The notes under the pieces are model-generated. The model did no database searches. It saw only the letters and a program-made list of their open reading frames with translations, and was not told the DNA's origin. Of a stretch of DNA of 64,000 nucleotides, positions 48,274-57,271 are shown piece after piece. The stretch lies in assembly GCF_009827335.1 (NCBI RefSeq), contig NZ_WTYH01000001.1, positions 1,364,001 through 1,428,000 on the forward strand. The letters run 5' to 3'. Position 1 is the stretch's first letter, and each line of letters opens with the position of its first letter. A program made the translations under genes and the position numbers. The stretch comes from Aurantiacibacter arachoides (GTDB taxonomy: Bacteria; Pseudomonadota; Alphaproteobacteria; Sphingomonadales; Sphingomonadaceae).

Positions 48274-49048
48274 GATCCGGCGTGCCGGTTGCGGAACGCT
48301 CGGCGGCGAGGATATCGTCCCCATCGCGCAGTATCCATTCTCCGGGGATATGGCCGCGGGCCCGGAACAGCTCGGCATGCCAGGCCGGACGGCCGGGCGC
48401 GGCGGTGTTCCACAGCGGCGGGGCGGACGGGGCGGCGCGCGCGTGCCAGCGCATCCGCGCCGAGCTGAGTTCGGGGTGTGCATCCAGCCGCACCATCACC
48501 AGCGGCACACCGTGCTTTTCCGCTGCAAGGCTGAGGCGGCGCGAGGCGGTGAAATCGAACACGCGCGGGTTGCCTGCCAGTTCGCCGATGACGCAGGCGA
48601 GGTCGCGGCAGCGCACGCCTTCCTCCAGCGCGAACAGCGCGTCTTCCGGCTTGTCGGCGGCGACATGGATCAGGCGGTGGGCCAGCCAGCGCGGCAGGCC
48701 CGGGCGATAGGGCATGCCCGACAGCCGCCGCGCGCGCTTGTCCTGCACCCACAATATCGGTTTCTCGTCCGCCTCTGCCCCTACTGCGGTCCCTGCCCCG
48801 ACCCCTGCCCCGACCCTTGCCCCGATCCTTGCCCCGTCGGCTCGAGCCGCCGCGCGCAGCCCGTCGCGCGCCAAGGCAAGCGCCATCCCCGCCCCGCTAC
48901 CCTCTGTGGCAGGAGCGAATATCTCGCTGTGCAGCGCATGCGCGGCTCTTGGCTGCCAATGCGGGGCGTGACTGCTCGCCGCGGCGAGATCGCCCGCGCG
49001 CAGCAGGTGGCCCGCCTTCAGGGCATCGGGATGGGCTGCCATGTCCAT
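48224..49048 (-). CDS. imuA: SOS mutagenesis protein ImuA
   Basis: RecA-like partner of ImuB and DnaE2, 274 aa. A core resembling the ImuA family begins at ILWVQDKRARRLSGMPY. The Walker region is poor, as known for the family. A Gly/Ala repeat (GARIGARVGAGVGAG) at about residues 72-88 is encoded by a 12-bp DNA repeat. A LexA box lies 18 bp upstream. Confidence 0.88.
   Translation of the reverse strand: MDMAAHPDALKAGHLLRAGDLAAASSHAPHWQPRAAHALHSEIFAPATEGSGAGMALALARDGLRAAARADGARIGARVGAGVGAGTAVGAEADEKPILWVQDKRARRLSGMPYRPGLPRWLAHRLIHVAADKPEDALFALEEGVRCRDLACVIGELAGNPRVFDFTASRRLSLAAEKHGVPLVMVRLDAHPELSSARMRWHARAAPSAPPLWNTAAPGRPAWHAELFRARGHIPGEWILRDGDDILAAERSATGTPDHGDLVPGADARSLATL
48794..48840. repeat. 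12-bp tandem repeat inside imuA
   Basis: TGCCCCGACCCC type unit repeated about four times with small changes (TGCCCCGACCCT, TGCCCCGATCCT). In frame with imuA, so it changes length by 4 residues per copy. Confidence 0.85.
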
Positions 49049-49065
49049 GGCGAATCGACTCCTTT

Positions 49066-49080
49066 GTTCCGCTTATGTTC
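49066..49080 (-). promoter_or_regulatory. LexA (SOS) box before imuA
   Basis: GTTC-CGCTTAT-GTTC, the alphaproteobacterial LexA site. Confidence 0.85.
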
Positions 49081-49188
49081 CCGTCCAGCTTTCGGCGCAA
49101 CCGCAAGGCCCAACAAGCATGTGGACTTTGGCCCCGGCCCGGAACCGCAAGGCGTGCCCTGCCGTTGAGCGGGCAAAAGGAGAACGAC

Positions 49189-49656
49189 ATGAGCGATACC
49201 GAAGAACTCAAGCATAAATTCTGGAAGACCCTGGCCGACAGCCCCTTCCTGTTCCTGCAACTCGACAGCGCGCCCCACAACGCGGTGCCGATGACGGCCC
49301 AGCTGGACAAGGATGCCAACAGCGCGATCTGGTTCTTCACCACCCGCGACCATTGCCTGGCCAACGGCGGTCCGGCCACCGCTACCTTCAGCGGCAAGGG
49401 ACACGACATGTTCAGCCGATTCACCGGCACCCTGACGGAAGAGACCAGCCGCGAGCGGTTCGAGAAGATGTGGAGCAAGCCGGTCGAGGCATGGTTCCCC
49501 GGCGGCAAGGACGATCCCAACATGCTGCTGCTGCGCATGGACCTGGGCCAGGCGGAGATCTGGGGCGATCTGGGCGTGTTTGACACGGCCAAGATGCTGC
49601 TCGGCTTCGACGTGCGCGAAGAAGCGAAGGACGAGCATACCGAAACGACGCTCTGA
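49189..49656 (+). CDS. Pyridoxamine 5'-phosphate oxidase-like (general stress) protein
   Basis: Split-barrel FMN-binding-type protein, 155 aa, like general stress protein 26. Start at 49189 behind AAAAGGAG. Core strands are FLFLQLDS, AIWFFTTRD and FSRFTGTLTEE, followed by MWSKPVEAWFPGGKDDPNMLLLRM, typical of the family. The flavin or heme partner is not visible. It runs into a strong terminator. Confidence 0.86.
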   Translation: MSDTEELKHKFWKTLADSPFLFLQLDSAPHNAVPMTAQLDKDANSAIWFFTTRDHCLANGGPATATFSGKGHDMFSRFTGTLTEETSRERFEKMWSKPVEAWFPGGKDDPNMLLLRMDLGQAEIWGDLGVFDTAKMLLGFDVREEAKDEHTETTL

Positions 49657-49693
49657 TAGCGTCAGATATTAGCGGGACGCGTACGTCACGCGC

Positions 49694-49736
49694 GTGAGCC
49701 GCCGCTCCCCCATGGGAGCGGCGGCTCTTTCGTTTG
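49694..49736. terminator. Bidirectional terminator
   Basis: GAGCCGCCGCTCCC-CCAT-GGGAGCGGCGGCTC followed by TTTCGTTT. Perfect 14-bp stem serving the stress gene and the convergent permease gene. Confidence 0.9.
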
Positions 49737-49740
49737 CGCC

Positions 49741-51330
49741 TTAGCGATCCGGGTGGCTTTCCGGCGTATCGATCGGGAAATCGTGGGCCTGACCGCCGAT
49801 CTCGTCGACCACCTCCACCACACCGCGACCAAGATGGCTGCGACGACGACCGTAGGCGAAGTAGACGAGCAGCCCGACCGCGGTCCAGATCGGCAGGACC
49901 ATCATCGCCTCGAACGGCAGGTTGAGGAACAGGAAGGCACAGCCGAAGATCGTGGCAGGCCCCACCAGCCACAATGCCGGTGTGCGGAAGGCGCGCTTGC
50001 GGCCCGGGTCGGTGCGCCGCAGGATCATCACCGCCACGGCCACCATCAGGAACGCATACAGCGTACCGGCATTGGCGATGTCCGCCAGCTGGCCCACGGG
50101 GAAGAAGGCTGCGCCGAATGCCACGATCACGCCGGTGATGGCGGTCACGACATACGGCGTCTTCCACTTGGGATGCACCTTCGACAAGCCTTCGGGCAGC
50201 AGCCCGTCACGGCTCATGACGAAGAAGATGCGGGTCTGCGCGAACAGCAGCACCAGGATCACCGACGGCAAGGCCAGGAAGGCCGCGACGCCAAGCACGT
50301 TGCCAATGCCGGAGAAGCCGATTTCCCGCAGCACGTGCGCGAGAGCCTCGTCCGAACAAACCAGCGCGCCGGCATATTGCGGCATGGCACACTGCAGGGC
50401 CAGCTCTTCCGATCCTGCGGGGAACGGCACCCCGTTCGGCCCCATGATCGGCTGACCACCGATGGTGCCGATCGCGCCCGCTGCCACCAGGATGTAGAAC
50501 ACGGTGCAGAACAACAGCGATCCCACCAGCCCGATGGGCACGTTCTTCTGCGGGTTCTTGGTCTCCTCCGCCGCGGTGGAGACCGCATCGAAGCCGACGT
50601 AGGCGAAGAAGATCGTCGCCGCTGCGCCAACCGCGCCTACGCCTGTGCCGAAGCCGCCGAAGACGCCTGCAGGCAGGAACGGGTTGAACTTGTCAGGATC
50701 GAAATAGGCGCTCGTCAGCGTCAGGCCGATGAACAGCAGCAGCGCGGTGACCTTGATTGCCACCAGCACGGCGTTGACCTTGGCGCTTTCGCTGGTGCCG
50801 ATCATCAGCAGCCAGGTGACAAGCAGGGCAATGATCATCGCCGGCAGGTTGATGAAGCCGCCCGGCTCTCCGCCCAGTGCCAGCGGCCCGGCAGCCAGCC
50901 ACTGTGGCAACTGTATGCCCAGGAATTCATTCAGGATCGTGCCCGAGAAATACCCCGACCACCCCACCGATACGGCGGAGGCGGCGATGGCGTATTCCAG
51001 CACCAGCGCCCAGCCCACGGTCCAGGCGAGAAACTCGCCCATGGTCGCATAACTGTAGGTATAGGCGCTGCCGGCTACCGGGATCATCGCGGCAATCTCT
51101 GCATAGCAGAGCGCGGCCACGATGCACACGAGCCCGGCGATGACGAAGGCCAGCATCAACCCCGGCCCCGCCTTTTGCGCGCCCGCGGCCGTCAGCACGA
51201 AAATGCCGGTGCCGATGATGCAGCCGATGCCGAACAGCATGAGCTGAAAGGCACCAAGCGAACGATGCAGCGATTTCTTTTCCGCCGTCGCGAGAATCGC
51301 GTCGAGCGGTTTGACACGGTCAAGAATCAT
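49741..51330 (-). CDS. APC-family amino acid permease
   Basis: Twelve-helix inner-membrane transporter, 529 aa from the ATG at 51330. TM1 carries the glycine-rich IGCIIGTGIFVL unwound segment and later PVAGSAYTYSY. A loop of about 60 residues with two cysteines lies in the second half. Probably a cationic or neutral amino acid transporter. Substrate not determined. An SNF-type transporter gene is 93 bp upstream on the same strand. Confidence 0.9.
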   Translation of the reverse strand: MILDRVKPLDAILATAEKKSLHRSLGAFQLMLFGIGCIIGTGIFVLTAAGAQKAGPGLMLAFVIAGLVCIVAALCYAEIAAMIPVAGSAYTYSYATMGEFLAWTVGWALVLEYAIAASAVSVGWSGYFSGTILNEFLGIQLPQWLAAGPLALGGEPGGFINLPAMIIALLVTWLLMIGTSESAKVNAVLVAIKVTALLLFIGLTLTSAYFDPDKFNPFLPAGVFGGFGTGVGAVGAAATIFFAYVGFDAVSTAAEETKNPQKNVPIGLVGSLLFCTVFYILVAAGAIGTIGGQPIMGPNGVPFPAGSEELALQCAMPQYAGALVCSDEALAHVLREIGFSGIGNVLGVAAFLALPSVILVLLFAQTRIFFVMSRDGLLPEGLSKVHPKWKTPYVVTAITGVIVAFGAAFFPVGQLADIANAGTLYAFLMVAVAVMILRRTDPGRKRAFRTPALWLVGPATIFGCAFLFLNLPFEAMMVLPIWTAVGLLVYFAYGRRRSHLGRGVVEVVDEIGGQAHDFPIDTPESHPDR

Positions 51331-51423
51331 GCCGTGGAATCTCCTCCCGGCGCCATGACGATCATGGCGCGAACGGCAGCGTTCTATGCCGATTTCGCCC
51401 GCTGGCAATCAGGAAAACGCAAG

Positions 51424-52851
51424 CTAATCGAGCAGCTTCGGGAAAAGACCGAAAAGTAGGATAGCGGCCACCGCCAGCGGGCACAGCCAGGCCAGCAGGA
51501 AACGCCACAGCATGAACATCGGCCGCGAGAGGCCGGTGGTCTGCTCCGTCAATCGCCGGTCCGCCCGCCAGCCGACGAACAGCGAGGTGCACAGCGCACC
51601 CAGCGGCAGCATGATCTTGCCGGTGAATCCGTCGATGGTGTCGAGGATGTCGGTTTCCGCGAAGATCGACCAGAAACCCAATGGGCGCACGTCGGACCAC
51701 ACGTTGTAGCCCAACAGGCAGGCGACGCCGATGGCAAAGGCGCCGGCGCCGAAAGTCAGCGCCGCGCGGCGGCGGCTCCAGCCAAGTTCGCCAATGGCCC
51801 ATGCCGTCGGCACCTCGAGCAGCGAGATCGAGCTGGTAATGGCAGCCACGAGGACGAGGACGAAGAACAGCAAGCCCACCAGCGCGCCTGCCGGCATGGC
51901 CTCGAAAGCGAAAGGCAGGGTCTGGAACACCAGCGTCGGCCCGGCGGCGGGATCGAGCCCGACGGCGAAGACGATGGGGAAGATCATCAGGCCCGCGACC
52001 AAGGCCACCGCCGTGTCGGCCAGACCGATGGCAAAGGTGGTCGGCCCCAGCCGCGTGCCTTCACGGATGTAGGAGCCATAGGTGATGATGCCGGCAACCC
52101 CCAGCGACAGCGAGAAAAGCGCCTGTCCCAGCGCCTCGTTCATCACCCGCGCATCCAGCTTCGACCAGTCCGGCGTGAACAGGAAGGCCGCCGCCTCCCC
52201 CACGTCGCCCACCACCGCGCCGTAGATGGTGATGGAAATGAGCAGCGCGAAGAAAGCCGGCATGAGCCACGTGGCCGCCTTCTCGATGCCGCCGGAAATG
52301 CCGCGCGCGACGATGAACAGCGTTGCGCCCATGAAAACGAGGTGCATCGACAGCAGCAACCAGGGCGAGTCGAAGAGGTCGCTCATCCGACCGGCGATCT
52401 GCTCCTGCGTCTCCCCTTGCAGCGCACCGCGGAAGGGGTCGCCGGCAGCCAGTGCCTGCGCGAAGTCGCCCGCGAAAACGCCGACGTAATAGAGCACCCA
52501 GCCCGCTACGACCGAATAGAACGATACGATCAGAAAGGCCGCCAGCGCGCCGAGCCCGCCGAACAGCGCCCAGGCGTGTGACACGCGCGAGACCTGCGCC
52601 ACCTTGCGAATGGACCCGACGGCGTCGGTCTGCCCGGCGCGGCCGATGAAGATTTCCGCCAGCAGCAGCGGCAGGCCCAGCAATACCACGCAGCCGATGT
52701 AGACGATGACGAAGGCCCCGCCGCCGTTCTCCCCCGCCAGCGTGGGAAAGCGCCAGAGATTCCCCAACCCCACTGCCGCGCCGATTGCTGCAAGAATGAA
52801 CGCGCTGCGCGACGACCATCCGTCGCCCGTGGGGTTGCCTGAAATCGCCAT
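51424..52851 (-). CDS. Sodium-dependent transporter, SNF/LeuT family
   Basis: Sodium:solute symporter, 475 aa from the ATG at 52851. TM1 has AAVGLGNLWRFP, the sodium and substrate motif, then GGGAFVIVY. About 11 to 12 helices. The much longer frame to 53817 is antisense to panB and is rejected. Probable substrates are amino acids, by family. Divergent from panB with 114 bp between. Confidence 0.93.
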   Translation of the reverse strand: MAISGNPTGDGWSSRSAFILAAIGAAVGLGNLWRFPTLAGENGGGAFVIVYIGCVVLLGLPLLLAEIFIGRAGQTDAVGSIRKVAQVSRVSHAWALFGGLGALAAFLIVSFYSVVAGWVLYYVGVFAGDFAQALAAGDPFRGALQGETQEQIAGRMSDLFDSPWLLLSMHLVFMGATLFIVARGISGGIEKAATWLMPAFFALLISITIYGAVVGDVGEAAAFLFTPDWSKLDARVMNEALGQALFSLSLGVAGIITYGSYIREGTRLGPTTFAIGLADTAVALVAGLMIFPIVFAVGLDPAAGPTLVFQTLPFAFEAMPAGALVGLLFFVLVLVAAITSSISLLEVPTAWAIGELGWSRRRAALTFGAGAFAIGVACLLGYNVWSDVRPLGFWSIFAETDILDTIDGFTGKIMLPLGALCTSLFVGWRADRRLTEQTTGLSRPMFMLWRFLLAWLCPLAVAAILLFGLFPKLLD

Positions 52852-52965
52852 GCCCGCTGTCTCTCCGATGCTTCCTGTTCTTCGCGAGCGGCCACCCTTG
52901 CAACTTTTGTCCGCGAGGCCAAGGGCACGGTTGGCGCTTTCTTTTCGCGGCGCTAAGGGAGCCCG

Positions 52966-53841
52966 ATGTCCACGACCTTCACGCTCGACACGGCAACCAG
53001 CCGCGCGAACCCCACGCCGCAGCCGATGCGGCGGCTGACCGTGCCGAAAATTCGCGCGCGCAAGGCGGATGGAAATACGGCCGAGCCGATCGTGATGCTG
53101 ACCGCCTATACCGCACGCCAGGCGCAATTGCTCGATCCGCACTGCGACATCTTGCTGGTGGGGGATTCGCTGGGACAGGTGATCTATGGATTGCCCTCGA
53201 CCATTCCCGTCACGCTGGAAATGATGGCCAACCATGCCGCCGCCGTGGTGCGCGGCAGCTATCACGCCGTCGTGGTGGTCGACATGCCGTTCGGTGCCTA
53301 CGAGGCGTCGCCGCAACACGCGTTCGAGGCGGCGGCGCATCTGCTGAAGGCCAGCGGTGCCGCGGCGGTGAAGCTGGAAGGGGGCGAGGCCATGGCCGAG
53401 ACGGTCGCCTTTCTCAGCCAGCGCGGCATACCGGTGATGGGCCACGTCGGCCTCACCCCGCAGGCGGTCAACGTGCTGGGCGGCTATGCCGCGCGCGGGC
53501 GTGACGATGGCGAGGCGGACAAGATCATCGGCGACGCCACGGCGCTGGAGGAAGCAGGGGCCTTTGCCGTCGTGGTGGAAGGTGTCGTCGAACCGATCGC
53601 CGTCGCCGTGACCAGGTCGCTTGCATGCCCCGTCATCGGCATCGGCGCGTCTGCCCAGTGCGATGGCCAGGTGCTCGTTACCGAAGATATGCTCGGCATG
53701 TTCGAACGCGTGCCCCGCTTTGTAAAACGCTACGGCGATATTGCCGCGACGATTTCCGAAACTGCCGAACGCTATGCCACCGAGGTGCGGGCACGCAGCT
53801 TTCCCGGACCCGATCAACTATACCAGCCGAAGGACGACTGA
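52966..53841 (+). CDS. panB: 3-methyl-2-oxobutanoate hydroxymethyltransferase
   Basis: First step of pantothenate synthesis (ketoisovalerate to ketopantoate), 291 aa. Mg-binding and catalytic motifs are [26 protein letters not shown] and the GHVGLTPQ segment. The partner panC is not next to it. Its substrate comes from the ilv branch made by genes at 16-20 kb. Confidence 0.96.
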   Translation: MSTTFTLDTATSRANPTPQPMRRLTVPKIRARKADGNTAEPIVMLTAYTARQAQLLDPHCDILLVGDSLGQVIYGLPSTIPVTLEMMANHAAAVVRGSYHAVVVVDMPFGAYEASPQHAFEAAAHLLKASGAAAVKLEGGEAMAETVAFLSQRGIPVMGHVGLTPQAVNVLGGYAARGRDDGEADKIIGDATALEEAGAFAVVVEGVVEPIAVAVTRSLACPVIGIGASAQCDGQVLVTEDMLGMFERVPRFVKRYGDIAATISETAERYATEVRARSFPGPDQLYQPKDD

Positions 53842-53843
53842 AC

Positions 53844-54914
53844 GTGAGCACGTTTCGCCAATATTACGGATTTTCGCTGGTATTCACGATCATCTGCCTG
53901 GCGCTGGGTGCCTGGTACGGGTGGTCGAGCACGGGCAGCCTGGGTGGCACCCTGTCGATGCTGTGGATCATCGCCGTGCTTTCGGTGCTGGAGATTTCAC
54001 TCAGCTTCGACAACGCGGTGGTCAACGCCAGTGTGCTGAAGGGCATGGACAAGGTGTGGCAGCGCCGCTTCCTGACCTGGGGCATCGCCTTTGCCGTGTT
54101 CGGCATGCGCGTGGTCTTCCCGCTCGCCATCGTCGCGATCGCGGCGGGGCTCGGCCCGGTCGAGACGATCGACCTGTCGCTGAACGATCCTGCCGAGTAC
54201 GAGCGGATCGTCAGTTCCGCCCACGTCGGCATCGCCGGTTTCGGCGGCGCGTTCCTGGCCATGGTGGGCCTCAAGTTCTTCTTCGATCCGAACAAGGACA
54301 TTCACTGGATCCGCCGCATAGAGGAATGGCTGAGCAAGTTCGCCGCCCTGCCCGCGGCCGAGATCGCCATCCTGCTGCTGGTCATCTGGGGCATTTCTTC
54401 CACGTTGCCCGATGCAGAGGCGCTGACCTTCGTGATCGCGGGCATCCTCGGCCTCGTCACCTTCATCGCGGTGGAGGGCATCAATACCATCCTCGAACTG
54501 CATGAGGAGAAGCAGCGGCTGGCCGGCGCGGTGGTCAAGAGCGGCCTGGGCGGGTTCCTGTACCTCAACGTGCTGGATGCCAGTTTCAGTTTCGACGGGG
54601 TGATCGGTGCCTTTGCCCTGTCCAACAACATGATCGTGATCGCGCTGGGCCTCAGCATAGGGGCGATGTTCGTGCGTTCGATGACCATTCACCTGGTCGA
54701 GAAGGGCACGCTGGCGCAGTATCGCTTCCTGGAGAACGGCGCGTTCTGGGCGATTATCGCGCTGGGCGGCATCATGCTGTTCTCCGCCCGGTTCCACATT
54801 CCGGAAACGATCACGGGCCTAATCGGCGCGATCCTGATCGGCCTCAGCCTGTGGTGGTCGGTGCGCTTCAACAAGAGGAACCCGGACGCTCCGGACCTCA
54901 ACCCCCACGGCTGA
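53844..54914 (+). CDS. DUF475 family TerC-superfamily membrane protein
   Basis: Integral membrane protein, 356 aa from a GTG at 53844, 2 bp after panB. Two copies of the metal-type motif are seen, VLEISLSFDNAVVNA and LDASFSFDGVIGAFALSNN. About eight to nine helices. Function is probably metal export or resistance by analogy with TerC. Its 3' end overlaps the convergent symporter gene by 17 bp. Confidence 0.87.
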   Translation: MSTFRQYYGFSLVFTIICLALGAWYGWSSTGSLGGTLSMLWIIAVLSVLEISLSFDNAVVNASVLKGMDKVWQRRFLTWGIAFAVFGMRVVFPLAIVAIAAGLGPVETIDLSLNDPAEYERIVSSAHVGIAGFGGAFLAMVGLKFFFDPNKDIHWIRRIEEWLSKFAALPAAEIAILLLVIWGISSTLPDAEALTFVIAGILGLVTFIAVEGINTILELHEEKQRLAGAVVKSGLGGFLYLNVLDASFSFDGVIGAFALSNNMIVIALGLSIGAMFVRSMTIHLVEKGTLAQYRFLENGAFWAIIALGGIMLFSARFHIPETITGLIGAILIGLSLWWSVRFNKRNPDAPDLNPHG

Positions 54915-55860
54915 GCCGCGCCGCCAGCGGGGCGGATACGACCAGTTGCAGCAAGTGATAGAGCAGCACGGGGAGCAGCACGAGCCCGGCCGTGGCCGGC
55001 GGGAACAGGATCGCGGCAAGCGGCGCGCCCATCGCGATGCTCTTCTGCGCCCCGGCGAACAGGAACGAGATACGGTCCGGCCGCGCCAGTCGCAGGCCGC
55101 CGCCGATCCACCAGGCTCCAAGGAAGCCGATCAGCAGCAGCGCCCCGACCATGCCCAGCAGCGCCGCCCATTCCGGCAGGGACAGCAGCGTCCACAGACC
55201 CTGCACCACCGCCCCGGAAAAGGCGACATAGACGGCGATGGCGATGGCGATCCGGTCCGCCCAGCTGACCAGGCTGCGCCGCTCGGTGACGAGATGGCCC
55301 GCCCAGCGTTGCAGCAACTGGCCAAGCGCAAAGGGCAGCAGAAGGATCAGCCCGATCCGCTCCAGCCCGCCAATATCGATGGCGGGCATTCCGCTGCTCG
55401 CCAGCAGGCCGACGAGCGGCGCGGTAACGAACACCCCCAGGATGTTGAGCACCGCCGCCGCGATGACCGAATTGGCCACGTTACCGCCGGCGAGCGAGCT
55501 GTAGGCCGTCGCCGATTGGACCGTGGACGGCAGCACGCCCAGGAACACGAAACCCAGCGCCACGCTGGCAGGCAGGATCGCCGCGCCCAGTTGCGCCGCA
55601 CCCCATCCGGCCAGTGCCATCGCGCCGAACACCCACGCCACCAGCGGCAGCAGGAAGCGCGCATGACGCAGGCCCCCCAGCACCTCGCGACGCGGCAGGC
55701 GCAGGCCGTTCAGCAGGAACAGCAGAAAGATCGCCGCGTCCGACACGTCGCGCGCCACGTCCCGCGCGCGGCCCTCCACCGGAAACACCGTCGCCAGTAC
55801 GATTGCCAGCAGCAGCAGGCGCACCAGCGGATCGATAGCGGCAGACAGGCGGGAAAACAT
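54898..55860 (-). CDS. Bile-acid:sodium symporter-like (SBF-type) protein
   Basis: Ten-helix membrane protein, 320 aa from the ATG at 55860. SBF-like features are the FLNGLRLP region, VLPSTVQSATAYSSLAGGNVANSV with sodium/substrate sites, and SFLFAGAQKSIAMGAPLAAILF. Belongs to the subfamily that is often a non-bile organic-anion carrier. Substrate unknown. Located 34 bp after prsR on the same strand. Confidence 0.86.
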   Translation of the reverse strand: MFSRLSAAIDPLVRLLLLAIVLATVFPVEGRARDVARDVSDAAIFLLFLLNGLRLPRREVLGGLRHARFLLPLVAWVFGAMALAGWGAAQLGAAILPASVALGFVFLGVLPSTVQSATAYSSLAGGNVANSVIAAAVLNILGVFVTAPLVGLLASSGMPAIDIGGLERIGLILLLPFALGQLLQRWAGHLVTERRSLVSWADRIAIAIAVYVAFSGAVVQGLWTLLSLPEWAALLGMVGALLLIGFLGAWWIGGGLRLARPDRISFLFAGAQKSIAMGAPLAAILFPPATAGLVLLPVLLYHLLQLVVSAPLAARLSRGG

Positions 55861-55894
55861 CGCCGGCGCCTGTGCCCGGCGCACGTGCCGCTGT

Positions 55895-57271
55895 CTAGGC
55901 GCTCAGGTCGTACTGCTTGAGCAGGTCGTACAGCGTCGGCCGACTGATGCCGAGGATCTTGGCGGTGCTGGAAATGTTGCCCTCGCTGCGGGCGAGCGCG
56001 TGCCGGATGACCTTGCGATCCGCCTGTTCGCGGGCGCTTTTCAGGTTGAGCACGTTGGCATCCTCGGCCTTGCGCTGGGCAAGGTCCAGGTCTTCGGCCC
56101 CCACCAGCTTGCCATCGGCCATGATGACCGCCCGCTTCACGCGATTTTCCAGCTCGCGCACGTTGCCCGGCCAGGCCCAGCCATCGATCGCGGCCAGCGC
56201 ATCGGGTGCAAAGCCGGTGACGGACGGGTTCATCTCGTTCGCAAACCGCTTGAGGAACACCTTGGCAAGAAGCCCCGCATCGCCCGGACGCTCGGCCAGC
56301 GAGGGGATCTTCACCACCACCTCGGCCAGGCGGTAGAACAGGTCTTCGCGGAACCGCCCCTCGGCAATCATCGTGTCGAGATCCTGGTGGGTTGCGCACA
56401 CGATCCGCGTGTCGACCGCGATGGAACTGCGCCCGCCGATGCGCTCGATCGTGCGTTCCTGCAGGAAGCGCAGCAGCTTGACTTGCAAGGGCAGCGGAAT
56501 GTCGCCCACCTCGTCCAGAAAAAGCGTGCCTCCGCTGGCCATCTCGATCTTGCCCTCGGTGGTCTTGACCGCGCCGGTGAACGCCCCCCTTTCGTGCCCG
56601 AACAGCTCGCTTTCCAGCAGGTTTTCGGGGATCGCCGCGCAATTGATGGCGACGAAGTTGCCCCCGCGCCGGTCGCTCGCATCGTGCAGTCCGCGCGCCA
56701 GCAATTCCTTGCCCGTGCCGCTTGCGCCCAGCAGCATCACGGAAACCTTGGTGTTCGCCACCCGCTCGATCGTGCGCGCGACCTTTACCATTTCAGGCGC
56801 GGAAGTGACGAGGTTGCCCAGCACCCGGTTGCCGTCGCCTGCCCGTGAGGCGAGCTTGCGGTTCTCCTGCTCGATCCGGTGCAGGCCGAGCGCACGGCGC
56901 ACGATGAGGCCGAGTTCCTCGATGTCGACGGGCTTCTGATAGAAATCGTAGGCGCCGCGTTCGATGGCGGTCAGGGCACTTTCCCGCGCCCCGTGGCCGG
57001 AGGCGACGATGACCTTGGTATCGGGCTTCAGCGCCATGATCTCATCGAGCACGGCAAAGCCCTCGCTGGTGCCGTCAGGGTCCGGCGGCAGGCCGAGGTC
57101 GAGCGTTACCACTGGCGGTTCTTCTGCCCGCAGGGCCGCGATCGCCGCCTCCCGTGAGCCGACGATGGTGACCTCGAAATCCTCGTAGGCCCATTTCAGC
57201 TGCGCCTGCAGCCCCTCGTCGTCCTCGACGATCAGCAGCCTTGGCAAGGCGTCGTGCTTGGTACTGGCCAT
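55895..57271 (-). CDS. prsR: PEP-CTERM-box sigma-54 response regulator PrsR
   Basis: Sigma-54-dependent activator for the XrtA/PEP-CTERM exopolysaccharide genes, 458 aa. Receiver domain with D58. AAA+ domain with Walker A GASGTGKELLA and the GAFTGAV loop contacting sigma-54. A Fis-type helix-turn-helix ends the protein (SSTAKILGISRPTLYDLLKQY). Shares the TAATG junction with prsK. Confidence 0.93.
   Translation of the reverse strand: MASTKHDALPRLLIVEDDEGLQAQLKWAYEDFEVTIVGSREAAIAALRAEEPPVVTLDLGLPPDPDGTSEGFAVLDEIMALKPDTKVIVASGHGARESALTAIERGAYDFYQKPVDIEELGLIVRRALGLHRIEQENRKLASRAGDGNRVLGNLVTSAPEMVKVARTIERVANTKVSVMLLGASGTGKELLARGLHDASDRRGGNFVAINCAAIPENLLESELFGHERGAFTGAVKTTEGKIEMASGGTLFLDEVGDIPLPLQVKLLRFLQERTIERIGGRSSIAVDTRIVCATHQDLDTMIAEGRFREDLFYRLAEVVVKIPSLAERPGDAGLLAKVFLKRFANEMNPSVTGFAPDALAAIDGWAWPGNVRELENRVKRAVIMADGKLVGAEDLDLAQRKAEDANVLNLKSAREQADRKVIRHALARSEGNISSTAKILGISRPTLYDLLKQYDLSA

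Noticed and set aside
48794..48840. Possible CRISPR-like repeats
   Set aside because: 12-bp units without spacers, inside a coding frame. No CRISPR or cas genes in the window.
51424..53817. Extension of the SNF transporter frame to 797 codons
   Set aside because: The upstream part is antisense to panB. The family N-terminus starts at 52851.
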